Below, piece after piece: positions 46,801 through 53,618 of a DNA stretch of 64,000 nt (the stretch's first letter is position 1; each line of letters begins with the position of its first letter). The stretch lies in contig CAZLVL010000014.1 of the NCBI GenBank assembly GCA_964563155.1, positions 1 to 64,000 on the forward strand, read 5' to 3'. A program made the translations under genes and the position numbers. The notes beneath the pieces were generated by a model. That model made no database searches and had not been told where the DNA came from. It worked only from the letters and a program-made list of their open reading frames with translations. Source of the stretch: DUPQ01 sp964563155 (GTDB taxonomy: Bacteria; Bacillota; Clostridia; DUPQ01).

Positions 46801-48855
46801 TAACCAGCGAAAAGCCCCACGAAGGCCATTAACACCTGAAGGATTTACCCCCTTATTGTCTTCTACAATAAAGGGAAATCTAAAAGCTCTTGTATCGCCA
46901 TTAATTTCAATAGGCTGGGGGCTGTATACAGCTTGTCCATCTTGCAAATTTAAAGGAGTAGTTACTAGAGCTTTGTCAGAATCAAGAAAAACTGTCCTTC
47001 TCATGAGGTCTTGTGGAACAGGGTTTAAAGCTGTAAATTCATTGCCTAGCTTATCCTTCAAAGGCTCTGCACCTTCAGCATATCCTATACTCTTAATCCG
47101 TAATACACCATCTGTATCTTCACAAGTAAAAGGTTGAGAAGGATAAAAGCCAATACTTGTAATCCAGCTGATTATGGAATTTTCTTCATCCCCTTCTTGG
47201 TTTTCTCGTATAGCAGAATGATATGCTCTATAGCTTTTTAATATAATGGGGTTACCATCTTTATCTAACATATTTGTTATAGCAATTAAACCATTATATT
47301 GTCTGTCCACATCAAAGCTCTTATTAAAAGTAATATCAAACCAAAAATATGAATTTCTACCCATATGGGTGTCACTATTATCTAAATAGTCTGAAGCAGT
47401 AGGATCTGTTTTTCCCAACATTGCTTTAACATCATGACCAATTGTCTCAAAATATGGGGTGATATCTGTTATGGCTAGATCTTGTGTATCTATATAGAAG
47501 GTACAAGAAATAACTTCATTTTTTAGTGGGTTACCTGCTAAATCAGTTATGTAGCAAGAAGATTCTGTAAAGCCAAGTGCATTTCCTTTTACATCGTTTG
47601 GCACCCTAACATCAAAAGAACCATCAACCCAGCCACTTACTACATCATACTCTTTGCCAAAGATGGGATCAGTAACCTTGCTATATTGGGCAACTGGACC
47701 CACATGCTTTAGGGGAATATTTTTACCCATAAGAGGAGAAATATCTATTTTAGATATTGTATAGGTAGAGTTATAGTCTTGTGGAACTGTATAGGTAAAA
47801 TACAGAGAATCGTTTTCTAGTTTTACAAGCTTAGCTCTTGGATGGATACTTTCTTCTTTTCCTTCAATTATTCCATCAATAGCCAACTTTACATACAAAT
47901 CTTCCTTTCCTATTGGACTATCGTCAGCAAATCGAATAGGCTCATCATATTTTATCTCTATGTCGATGGTATCTCCCTTTTTAAAGACAAAAGTTTTGCC
48001 ATAGGGGTTTACACCATTTATCCAAATTTCTTCTACTACTGGCTCCCATTGATCTCTAAAAGCCACTACAGGCTTATCAATATAGTGACCATCGCACATA
48101 CAGCACTGGGCAAAATCGTCATAATAGACTACACTTTGAGTTATAAGTAGCTCCAACCATTTACTATTATAATTATGCTTTAAGGCAACAAACTCTCCGT
48201 TTCCGATACGAGGATTTGTTTCGTTATTCTTCTTATTCCCGTCTTGTTTAATCAAGACTTTACCATCTAATTTAAGATTCATTCCAGAGTATGACATAAT
48301 ATCAAAGGTCTCTGGGGTAAGAGTCACAGCTTCACCATCTGCTTGTTGTATAAAGCGATAACCTACAGAATGGGTATGCCAGTTATTATGAAAGGTACCT
48401 GACACCCCTATTTCCAAGTTGTTTTTTACAGTATGTAAGCTAAATAGAACATTATCATCATCCGCAAACCCAGTATAAGTAAGAGGGGCTAAATATACAG
48501 AGTCTTCTACAGAGTCAGCATATAGTCTAGAATCTACAGTTTTTCCAAATAGTCTAATAGCATTAAAACCACTACTTGAGTATGTCAGAGTGTTATAGAA
48601 ATCTGCACTATTTCCTGTATAACGATTTAGGATAGCAATCTCCGGAATCTTACGGGTATACTCCACCTCATTGGGTCCAGAATTAGATAACATTATAGGA
48701 CCTGATTCACCAGTGGAATTTTCACCTTCATTTCCCATACTTACATTTGCCCCTATATCATCCTCATTGCTTGTAACATTTACATGCAAAGAAGGAGTCA
48801 TTGATAAAATAATGCTAAATATCAAAAGTAAGCAAATTCTCCGTTTTGTTTTCAT
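40828..48855 (-). CDS. Giant secreted protein C (2675 aa) with Ig-like repeats and no wall anchor
   Basis: The 2675-residue product has a signal peptide (about 1-30). Long beta-rich regions follow, and the C-terminal third is built from Ig-like domains that begin with DTTPP/DKTAP motifs (about residues 1490, 2170, 2320, 2485) and contain AGN turns. A CCMCDGH cluster near residue 253 could bind metal or form disulfides. It has no SLH, LPXTG or other anchor, so it is either free or held by its partners. It follows the small two-TM protein by 10 bases and precedes giant protein B by 11, strong evidence for a shared transcript. Function unknown. Confidence 0.83.
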   Translation of the reverse strand: MKTKRRICLLLIFSIILSMTPSLHVNVTSNEDDIGANVSMGNEGENSTGESGPIMLSNSGPNEVEYTRKIPEIAILNRYTGNSADFYNTLTYSSSGFNAIRLFGKTVDSRLYADSVEDSVYLAPLTYTGFADDDNVLFSLHTVKNNLEIGVSGTFHNNWHTHSVGYRFIQQADGEAVTLTPETFDIMSYSGMNLKLDGKVLIKQDGNKKNNETNPRIGNGEFVALKHNYNSKWLELLITQSVVYYDDFAQCCMCDGHYIDKPVVAFRDQWEPVVEEIWINGVNPYGKTFVFKKGDTIDIEIKYDEPIRFADDSPIGKEDLYVKLAIDGIIEGKEESIHPRAKLVKLENDSLYFTYTVPQDYNSTYTISKIDISPLMGKNIPLKHVGPVAQYSKVTDPIFGKEYDVVSGWVDGSFDVRVPNDVKGNALGFTESSCYITDLAGNPLKNEVISCTFYIDTQDLAITDITPYFETIGHDVKAMLGKTDPTASDYLDNSDTHMGRNSYFWFDITFNKSFDVDRQYNGLIAITNMLDKDGNPIILKSYRAYHSAIRENQEGDEENSIISWITSIGFYPSQPFTCEDTDGVLRIKSIGYAEGAEPLKDKLGNEFTALNPVPQDLMRRTVFLDSDKALVTTPLNLQDGQAVYSPQPIEINGDTRAFRFPFIVEDNKGVNPSGVNGLRGAFRWLVLDDSISKVSWPFQYIITTELELDGTEEWLDGYTGYQQYSFMQIEGKTHYIYIRPLVGQEYTLFDTALQFGVVDYASNSYVWNDWLSFPIDTTWEDQAPSAIAGDVKQSLNDNNTGTIEVDIDIQDQAALEEAYYLWNDSEEPPESEDNSAWIPAPIEFIPDNQTKIGRIIARATVTEGSSFSQHLWVKVFDKSGNQITSNMGVYDYDLTHFSYAISYSSKITSKASLKADDIDDGGFLLFMVKDPVASDEYYVRVFGDNVDDLSNDNYRDVFSGYVRSLIDGSTHVKDSPWARMKVTVDNGKYTYELIESGDKSYIYSIINADHDFNGSLQVTVLSGKGDAFVLKKDAIERIEYPLQAGTESKFVAKETVTLRVSHNTESKDTDTFPYISFGPVKAINIKQGEENNTSYWLRDTEPPMLSTAEGVEFNVDLGIDKYLWNYEDIDFANSYIEIELVNSYPYVQHRAYLSSGRYHKVVFPYDDYKAGNYKVTLYVKCFAGKDYAIPLKDSEGKDIVMHIDGSKTPEFKLNTISYTPGPWPNAYINSFYTHGIEAENYYDSDNASLENSEVIYIPSHLASAANVLTVGIDNHGDISQYTVRVWNVTTGEKAEDARYSYSSIHEIPGERYFYLTLWDTDAEANAEKGIGKLLGDVYISNLGLLRNQDNIIAVQVLNRNGIDSEVKYYTIHPVDMETKGTVSVSQGEEGSSVVDTGYVIFTPDQGQLMDGVRVFATAIEFGSLNMKGQPKEMAAQYDGTFTCPLTEGVNQYYVYSIDRYGNINLYSREEGTYNDILDPPIAVLDKTPPIVTSISSIEDEGIFEAVFKIEDHSIYAVDHTKPRRPTVYMPLTISLYYDSDYTKVLKLQDYMSLDLVINSKEGDYVWTSTDRSPTGIYEVRVERKTDVVNANPYDPHYLEVTVKGVVAYIKDKDTNAIVEQTFSLYMDAIDALGNNSVGYGDENYVAQNYVTINDAKGGQARAYTAGDGIGKEPVLDFVRTPSYEETFPEQKLILKFNVPVLPESSWINPNPQYGKVQIGAFPVTEDGIEDIKFYDVFGNSFTQTIDFNGVFDDMGMAVDISPNELTAGDVKVIVSTERVSSTGGIILYKKVGENLIPISDDEATNYVATDRKEITLTDNEQLVACHYKNFKYYEDVVEWDALTSAYLVDINISNISKSAPEAKAHFYFTETGREYTKEDLPVGNTTGKVVVRYSTSRRVTPTGASDKEHTFRYGESDKYTFTYVDDLGQNGSLRVDLGELGITIVEPSAQSKIEKDEDNPLVNLNIYAKRSDRYLAANAFNAYAKEEDIKTIFDSITYVQGYLFEVNVLDSSEYKIVVKKDQPQGDLSYNTLVSDSVTGVSISGRNITILPELTEDFYILVIDNAKEETGADKDNYTYTKIKASYMIPWFDTITPTVITETVSKTLYEKTLYITFSDKANADSNTETGFVSLISPKLEKVVGATGELEKYNGWYKLEFSDNSSQVLVFSDLAGNRSTYNLGISDIDTSKPLLKVVWSPSYFLLDEEIDETRPTLGPINTDLKAIISSNMPMANIMPLEYTLDYVTWDEWSYFSPYTKGISFSPSLFRDNYYDVYDQLIVAFSGESGGVVGIRLGISSYNSQQSEVLLILPEGVIDKIAPEIDLNVKYSKREGYNTPYSAEITLIPNEPSYCLNTGTPDILYDAFNPLVIKTASDEKITYKFRDKAGNIGSVSVDLNPIDTSPPILKTLPENTSNLPSTGLAEITIEVNEDCTIKWEKDFELQLSANTQRTLTFTDNGAYLIKAFDSAGNMALATVVIGNVDKTAPMISFDTMTIKVRQDSDLSDFEALLKLGVNVWDNLDKASDLESRLTYNLNGGEDFEKLDLKVPGLYKIPYSVTDSAGNIGYANRYVRVIDKNQPLVTINDTVTEANGTSVLSKGTYNLKVEGLKLISTNEMEPYTIKICSGIRTEGQMKNFASSVEVDGDGNITLSETGFYTLYIITQSRQSYLTLLYVER

Positions 48856-48865
48856 GGTTGGCCTC

Positions 48866-49189
48866 CTACTCGTCCTTTTTACTATTATTATTCTTCTTGT
48901 TTTTTTCTCTGATACGAATACAAATTACGGTAATGGCAACTGCCACAATAAAAGAAATTACAGCTACTAATACATGGCTGCCAGCATCTTCATACATGAG
49001 CATAGAACCGTAAGCTCCCGGAACTATGCAAGATCCTCCACTACTTATACAACCAAGATATCCCACAAGACCAAATGACAACATTAGACACAGGCTAAGA
49101 AGCCCTCCAATTGCTCTTTTTTCTTTTTTTACCTGTAATTTCTTGGCTCTTTGCTGTATTCGATTAACCCAATCTAATGAATTATTCAT
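48866..49189 (-). CDS. Small two-TM protein, paralogue of the sigma-operon membrane protein
   Basis: The 107-residue protein has a basic N-terminal helix, two membrane segments (about 27-48 and 74-94) separated by an outside loop with CISSGGSC, and a very basic tail (EKNKKNNNSKK). It resembles the 116-residue protein in the sigma operon (50622-50972) in length, order of segments and the second helix. It has an AGGAG site and is the first gene of the giant-protein operon. I do not recognise a named family; a membrane regulator or secretion helper is possible. Confidence 0.65.
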   Translation of the reverse strand: MNNSLDWVNRIQQRAKKLQVKKEKRAIGGLLSLCLMLSFGLVGYLGCISSGGSCIVPGAYGSMLMYEDAGSHVLVAVISFIVAVAITVICIRIREKNKKNNNSKKDE

Positions 49190-49251
49190 TTCAAAGACTC
49201 CTCCCTATAAATAAAGGTTGTCTAGAACAGAAAAACATATTAAAAATCCCT

Positions 49252-49279
49252 TATATATACATAGGTACAAATATTTCAA
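49252..49279 (-). promoter_or_regulatory. Candidate promoter of the giant surface operon
   Basis: On the minus strand TTGAAA (49274-49279) and TATATA (49252-49257) are 16 bases apart, 60 bases before the small two-TM gene and just after the terminator of the sigma/PrsW operon. No clear AAC-type ECF -35 box is seen. Confidence 0.45.
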
Positions 49280-49326
49280 AAACTACGCACCTAAAACATG
49301 AAAATATTAAAATTTTCCAAAAAAAA

Positions 49327-49349
49327 AGAGCCACTATATTAGAAGCTCT
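49327..49349 (-). terminator. Terminator after the sigma/PrsW operon
   Basis: On the minus strand AGAGC and GCTCT form a 5-bp stem (a wobble adds to it) followed by a run of T residues, 22 bases past the PrsW stop. It separates the sigma operon from the giant-protein operon. Confidence 0.65.
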
Positions 49350-49370
49350 CAAAAATCACCTACTCATACC

Positions 49371-50003
49371 CTATAAATACTTGGGTTTGTAAAGTCTATA
49401 TATAATTGTTCCTACTAACAATGAAAAAATTGGTAGGGAATATGCAATATATTGGGATATTCCACCATGGGCAATTAAAAGATTGTAAATAGCATGAAAG
49501 TTTATCGCTGCACCTAAGAGTCCAAAAGTACCTGCAATCTTTAGCCAAGAATGCTTCCATACATAAACTAGACCATAGCTAGCAATTGCACCACAAACTA
49601 TATGCATGGCTCCTGTTCCAAATCCCCTAATTAGTATAAAAGAAATTTGCGAAGCACCATTTTCAATTAAATAGCAAATATTTTCAAATGTAGCAAAAGC
49701 AGCTGCTACAATCAAAACAGCCCTAGTAATCTTTTCTGGTTTTGGTTCAAAGACAAGTAAATAAAAGATTATTGGCAATAGCTTCATAACCTCTTCTATG
49801 ACTGGGGAAATTTGTGTAGTGGCACTTATAAGATCAGCTCCATACAGCTTGGCAAAAAATGTATTGATATAGGCAGATAATAAACAAACTCCCATACCTG
49901 TTACACAAAAGGCAAAAGTACTGTAATATTTTCTTCCCATATAAAGAGTTGTTAGTAGAAGTGGTCCAACTATGCAGACAAAAACATTTTCCATATATGT
50001 CAT
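49371..50003 (-). CDS. PrsW-family intramembrane metalloprotease
   Basis: The 210-residue membrane protein carries the PrsW/CPBP-like motifs: SPVIEEVMKLLP with the EE pair and K (about residues 64-75), AFATFENICYL (about 102), HIVCGAIASYG (about 134) and INFHAIYNLL (about 163), on about seven membrane helices. In Bacillus subtilis PrsW makes the first cut in anti-sigma RsiW. Here it is the fourth gene of an operon opened by an ECF sigma factor and overlaps the preceding gene by 4 bases (ATGA), so it probably serves the same type of regulated proteolysis. The substrate may be one of the neighbouring membrane proteins. Confidence 0.85.
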   Translation of the reverse strand: MTYMENVFVCIVGPLLLTTLYMGRKYYSTFAFCVTGMGVCLLSAYINTFFAKLYGADLISATTQISPVIEEVMKLLPIIFYLLVFEPKPEKITRAVLIVAAAFATFENICYLIENGASQISFILIRGFGTGAMHIVCGAIASYGLVYVWKHSWLKIAGTFGLLGAAINFHAIYNLLIAHGGISQYIAYSLPIFSLLVGTIIYRLYKPKYL

Positions 50004-50629
50004 GTGCTCACCGCCTTTTTAGCAGCAGGAAGAATGATAAATAGTGAGGCTGTTAGCATAAAATCAATCCAAAAATATGGATTAGTATAAGTATCACTTA
50101 TCCAAAAGCAAGAGGATGTCCATAATAAATAAAGTAAGACAATATAGACTATAACTGCTAAATGGAAAAACTGCATGTCTTTTGCCTTTCCCTGCTGCTG
50201 TCTTGCATACATCAAGCCCCGTACTGAGTACCAGGCTATAGCCATTGTTACACCAGATATAAGTAAGTTAAATAAAATATCGCCAATATATAAATACAAA
50301 ATTAACTGAGGAACACAAAAAACTGGAACAAGCCATACACCCCAATGTCTAAATTTTCTTTCTTCAGAGCTAGGTAGAGTATGTTCTATGGTCAATAAAA
50401 ACATAGAGCTGGCAATCCATGCAATCTCTGATACATAAAATATTTGAGGTGTGTATTGAAATAAGATAAAGTGAAGGGTCCAATAAAGTGCACCTAATGC
50501 ATAAGCTCCATAAAACCAAGTAAGAAGTAGATATATTTGCTTACGGCTTTTGTAAAATAAAACTCCTGCACCTATAGTAGCAAGCAAGGCTACTAAAAAC
50601 TGCAAGATATTATTTATCAGTTCAATCAC
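50000..50629 (-). CDS. Polytopic membrane protein of unknown function in the sigma/PrsW operon
   Basis: The 209-residue protein starts at a GTG with AGGAG 7 bases upstream, overlapping the preceding stop by 8 bases. It has about seven membrane helices with aromatic-rich segments (LLTWFYGAYALGALYWTLHF, LYLLWTSSCFWI) and no recognised catalytic motif. Its overlap with both neighbours says it is part of one system with the sigma factor and PrsW. It might be a sensor or a further component controlling PrsW; I do not recognise a family. Confidence 0.65.
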   Translation of the reverse strand: MIELINNILQFLVALLATIGAGVLFYKSRKQIYLLLTWFYGAYALGALYWTLHFILFQYTPQIFYVSEIAWIASSMFLLTIEHTLPSSEERKFRHWGVWLVPVFCVPQLILYLYIGDILFNLLISGVTMAIAWYSVRGLMYARQQQGKAKDMQFFHLAVIVYIVLLYLLWTSSCFWISDTYTNPYFWIDFMLTASLFIILPAAKKAVST

Positions 50630-50972
50630 CCTTGTTCTCCTTATCTTCTTGCTCTAACTGATTTTTTATCTTAATCTTGTAGGATAAGATGGTCACACTT
50701 ACTCCTAGTACAAAAGCTATAAATGCAACAAGAACAAAGCCAAAGAAATTACTACCATCAAATATGCTTGCAGCTGAGCCTGTATTGCCATAGTCATTTT
50801 CTGACATACATCCCATTACACTGGGCATAATAAAAGCTAGACCCACAAGAAATAATATAGATACAAGAGGAGAACCAATACAAATTATTCGTCTTTTCAT
50901 AATTCGTCTTTGATTTTCTATTTCCTTAGTCCGCAATTTGACAGCCAAAACTCGTTGCTCAGTATTCCGCAT
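50622..50972 (-). CDS. Two-TM protein in the sigma/PrsW operon, possible anti-sigma partner
   Basis: The ATG at 50972 has GGAGG upstream and gives 116 residues. The protein has a basic N-terminal helix (RVLAVKLRTKEIENQRRIMKRR), two membrane segments (about 32-54 and 72-95) with an outside loop between them, and a charged tail. It sits immediately after the sigma gene and overlaps it, the usual position of an anti-sigma factor, although no classic anti-sigma zinc motif is present. Related small proteins are common after sigma-factor genes in Clostridia, with unknown function. The 107-residue protein at 48866-49189 is a paralogue. Confidence 0.65.
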   Translation of the reverse strand: MRNTEQRVLAVKLRTKEIENQRRIMKRRIICIGSPLVSILFLVGLAFIMPSVMGCMSENDYGNTGSAASIFDGSNFFGFVLVAFIAFVLGVSVTILSYKIKIKNQLEQEDKENKGD

Positions 50973-51522
50973 TGGTAACACCCTCCTTTTCTAAGTATTT
51001 TCGTAAAGATTTTCTTCCTCGATATACAAGGTCTGATACCTGTTTTTCACTTTTTTTCATAACAACCGCTACTTCCCCATGGTGCATATTTTCAAAGTAA
51101 ACAAAATATAGGGCTTCTCTGTATTCAGGCTTTAATTGGTCCATGCAGGAATACAGACATTGATTAAGTTCATTCTTTTGTGCAAGATCCTCAATAAGTA
51201 TTTTGCTTTCAGGTTCTTTTTCAATTTCATCAAAACTAAAGCAATTACTTGTGCATTTTTTCCTAATAAAACGAAGAGATATATTTCTTGCCATTTTATA
51301 TAAATAGGCTTTGAAACAGCCTTCTCTAATACTGGGTTTCTTAGCAATTAGATAAGCAAAGGCTTCAATCATTAAGTCTTCTGAGTCATGCATATCATGG
51401 ATAAAAGCATTTATATATAAAGTTAATCTATTACCATAACGCTCTACTAGCAATGTTAAACTTGACTCATCTCCCTTAAGATAAGCCCTATATAAAGCTT
51501 CATCTGTAATCATGTTGCTCAT
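50959..51522 (-). CDS. ECF-type RNA polymerase sigma factor
   Basis: The 187-residue protein has region 2 (about 10-95: YRAYLKGDESSLTLLVERYG, DSEDLMIEAFAYL, AYLYKMARNISLRFIRK) and region 4 (about 118-178: LYSCMDQLKPEYREALYFVYFENM, SEKQVSDLVYRGRKSLRKYL). Regions 1 and 3 are absent, as in ECF factors. It opens an operon with a two-TM protein, a polytopic protein and PrsW. The downstream giant-protein operon is a natural candidate target. The start ATG has AAGGAA upstream. Confidence 0.9.
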   Translation of the reverse strand: MSNMITDEALYRAYLKGDESSLTLLVERYGNRLTLYINAFIHDMHDSEDLMIEAFAYLIAKKPSIREGCFKAYLYKMARNISLRFIRKKCTSNCFSFDEIEKEPESKILIEDLAQKNELNQCLYSCMDQLKPEYREALYFVYFENMHHGEVAVVMKKSEKQVSDLVYRGRKSLRKYLEKEGVTNAEY

Positions 51523-51572
51523 TCATCTTTTCCTTTGGGAATATACTTTATCCATCCAATTATTTACCATTA

Positions 51573-51601
51573 ATTATATGCTTATGATTTTTTGGCAACA
51601 A
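51573..51601 (-). promoter_or_regulatory. Candidate promoter of the sigma/PrsW operon
   Basis: On the minus strand TTGTTG (51596-51601) and a perfect TATAAT (51573-51578) are 17 bases apart, about 55 bases before the sigma start. It looks like a housekeeping promoter and not an ECF one. Confidence 0.5.
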
Positions 51602-51786
51602 TACCCTTTTTACAGTTATTTTTAAATATATTCTCATTTAGTTTTATCAACTCTATCTTAACATATTTAAGGTAAGATGTGTTTCTAAAAGTATATCAGG
51701 GTGGCTTTTTGTATTAAGCAGAAATTACATTGATTATTTTATCAAGCTATGTTTCTTTATAAAGTGACTCATTTGCATTATTAAGT

Positions 51787-52671
51787 TCAATCCTCATCTA
51801 AGTCTCCTCCCGAAAAAAAGGTATCAAATTCTAGTAAATCTTCATCTGAAACTTCAATCTTATAACCAAAATCATCGGGAGTTTTGTTAAACAATTCTAA
51901 TACCTCAGTAAATTTATCTTCATTAATTAGGCCATCCTCAAAATTTCTTATAATAATCTCTAAATCCCTAGCTGATATTCCAACTATGTTAGTTTTAGTA
52001 TTTAATTTTCTATAAATTTCTCTATCAAATGCTAACCCAGTCCTAGAATAGTCACTATCTAAATTTCTAACATCAAGATTATAAAATCTATCATATTGGT
52101 TTTGGGATATAGCAGTAATTTCATTTAGTCTTTTGATTATTGACTTAAATGGGAGCCACCAAGAGCATTGAAGCCTTACTATGAATCTCATAAGAGTATT
52201 ATCCGATATTTCTGTTAGGTTTGATGTTTTAAATTCCTCTAATATAACACTTTTCAAGGCTACTTCAGGAAACAAGAATTCAGCAGCAAAGCGATTAGCC
52301 CTTGTTTCAAGTACACTGTTTTCTATGCTATTTAATCTACTAATGTGAGATCCTGTTTTTGTAAAGTAATGATATAACTCATGGGCTATTGCAAATACTT
52401 GTTTATCAAAGTAATCAGCTGTATTTAATCCAATAAAGGTCAATTCTTCATTGTCTTCTTCTGAGTACATGATTGCAGTAGAAAATGCTGGATTTTCATC
52501 AACTGATTGTATAGGGTATTCTAGCAAAATAATTCCTAACCTTTCCAATATGGTAAATATATCACCTCCGATTGGAACCTCACTGGTAATATCTAGATAT
52601 TCTCTCTTATCTTTTGCTAATTTTCTAATATCTTCAATTTGAATTTCACTAAGAATTATTAATTGACTCAT
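51787..52671 (-). CDS. ImmA/IrrE-family metallopeptidase (second XRE-ImmA module)
   Basis: The ATG at 52671 gives 294 residues, with a GAGGAGG site about 10 bases upstream. The zinc motif HELYH is at residues 97-101 (FAIAHELYHYFTKT) and the third acidic ligand region is in LETRANRFAAEFLFP. It is longer than the copy at 20927 and the rest of the sequence is clearly different. It overlaps the XRE gene by 23 bases. As with other ImmA/IrrE proteins, cleavage of the partner repressor in response to a signal is the expected role. It lies just upstream of the sigma operon on the same strand but with 264 bases between. Confidence 0.87.
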   Translation of the reverse strand: MSQLIILSEIQIEDIRKLAKDKREYLDITSEVPIGGDIFTILERLGIILLEYPIQSVDENPAFSTAIMYSEEDNEELTFIGLNTADYFDKQVFAIAHELYHYFTKTGSHISRLNSIENSVLETRANRFAAEFLFPEVALKSVILEEFKTSNLTEISDNTLMRFIVRLQCSWWLPFKSIIKRLNEITAISQNQYDRFYNLDVRNLDSDYSRTGLAFDREIYRKLNTKTNIVGISARDLEIIIRNFEDGLINEDKFTEVLELFNKTPDDFGYKIEVSDEDLLEFDTFFSGGDLDED

Positions 52672-53014
52672 TATCAAACTTCCTCCTCAGTATTATCTGT
52701 TGTCTTAGTGAAATCATCATTTTGAAGAGTTTATCAACACCCTCTTCCTCAACTTGGTTCAATGCTTCTGATCTAAGTGCAACAAATGAATTAGTAGTTT
52801 TTCTTTTAATAAACATTTCTACTATATCAAACTCTAAAACTCTCCCTAATTCTTCTAGTTGTGCTATTGAGGGTATAAAAGATTCCTTTTCTATCCTACC
52901 TATCATTATCCTATTTATGCCTGTTAAATTACCAAGTTCATCCCTGGTATATCCTTTTTCTTCTCTTAGCTTTTTTGTAGTTTCTGCTAGTTTCTTAGTA
53001 GACAAGACTCTCAT
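52649..53014 (-). CDS. XRE-family helix-turn-helix regulator (second XRE-ImmA module)
   Basis: The 121-residue protein has an HTH at about residues 8-62 (TTKKLREEKGYTRDELGNLTGINRIMIGRIEKES), followed by a short linker and a helical C-terminus (RSEALNQVEEEGVDKLFKMMISLRQQ). It overlaps the peptidase gene by 23 bases. The region 53112-53137 upstream carries three half sites of TGTTAT/ATAACA type, likely its operator. An AGGAG site precedes the ATG. Confidence 0.87.
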   Translation of the reverse strand: MRVLSTKKLAETTKKLREEKGYTRDELGNLTGINRIMIGRIEKESFIPSIAQLEELGRVLEFDIVEMFIKRKTTNSFVALRSEALNQVEEEGVDKLFKMMISLRQQIILRRKFDNESINNS

Positions 53015-53111
53015 GATTAATTTCTCCTATTTCTCTACAAACCTAAATACTCTTACAACAATGACATTATAAGTAACATTACCTGTCAATTATCTTTTTA
53101 ATTATATATTT

Positions 53112-53138
53112 TGTTATTAATTATAACATATTGTTATA
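53112..53138 (-). promoter_or_regulatory. Candidate operator of the second XRE-ImmA module
   Basis: Three half sites, TGTTAT (53112-53117), ATAACA (53123-53128) and TGTTAT (53132-53137), include a 17-base palindrome TATAACATATTGTTATA. They lie about 100 bases before the XRE start. Confidence 0.45.
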
Positions 53139-53198
53139 TAATAAGTAGAACAATCACTTTATTCTGTCTTTTTATATGAAATACTTTGAATAATCTAA

Positions 53199-53591
53199 CT
53201 ACCCTTTGATTCTACTAACTAGGTCTTCTACCTTCTTCTTTATCAAGTCTCTAGTATATCTATAACCATCTATAGGACCACCAGATGGATCGTCTAATCC
53301 CCAATCTTCATTATGAGCGCTTGGAATGTACGGGCATTCTACATTACACCCCATTGTAATAAGATAATCTAATTCTTTTGGAATATCATTAAATAGTTTT
53401 GGATATTGATTGTCCATATTTATTCCAACTTCTTCCATTACCTTTATTGCTAAAGGCTTTATTTCATGATAACTTTCTGTTCCAGCAGAATAGACTTCCA
53501 TAACATCGCTACCTAGTTCTTTTGCCCAAGCTTCTGCCATTTGAGAGCGGCAAGAATTATGAACACAAATAAAGGCAACCTTCTTTTTCAT
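53199..53591 (-). CDS. arsC: Arsenate reductase/low-molecular-weight phosphatase family (ArsC-like)
   Basis: The 130-residue protein has the P-loop CVHNSCRS (Cys9 to Cys14, Arg15) of the low-molecular-weight phosphatase fold, a second Cys pair in MGCNVECPYIP (82 and 86) and WGLDDPSG near 97, as in thioredoxin-coupled ArsC. In the well-studied enzymes three Cys residues pass the disulfide along; the spacing of the second pair here is shorter than in Staphylococcus ArsC. No arsR or arsB gene is adjacent. A GGAGG site precedes the ATG. Confidence 0.85.
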   Translation of the reverse strand: MKKKVAFICVHNSCRSQMAEAWAKELGSDVMEVYSAGTESYHEIKPLAIKVMEEVGINMDNQYPKLFNDIPKELDYLITMGCNVECPYIPSAHNEDWGLDDPSGGPIDGYRYTRDLIKKKVEDLVSRIKG

Positions 53592-53618
53592 CTATCCATC
53601 CTCCTTCTACTACATATT

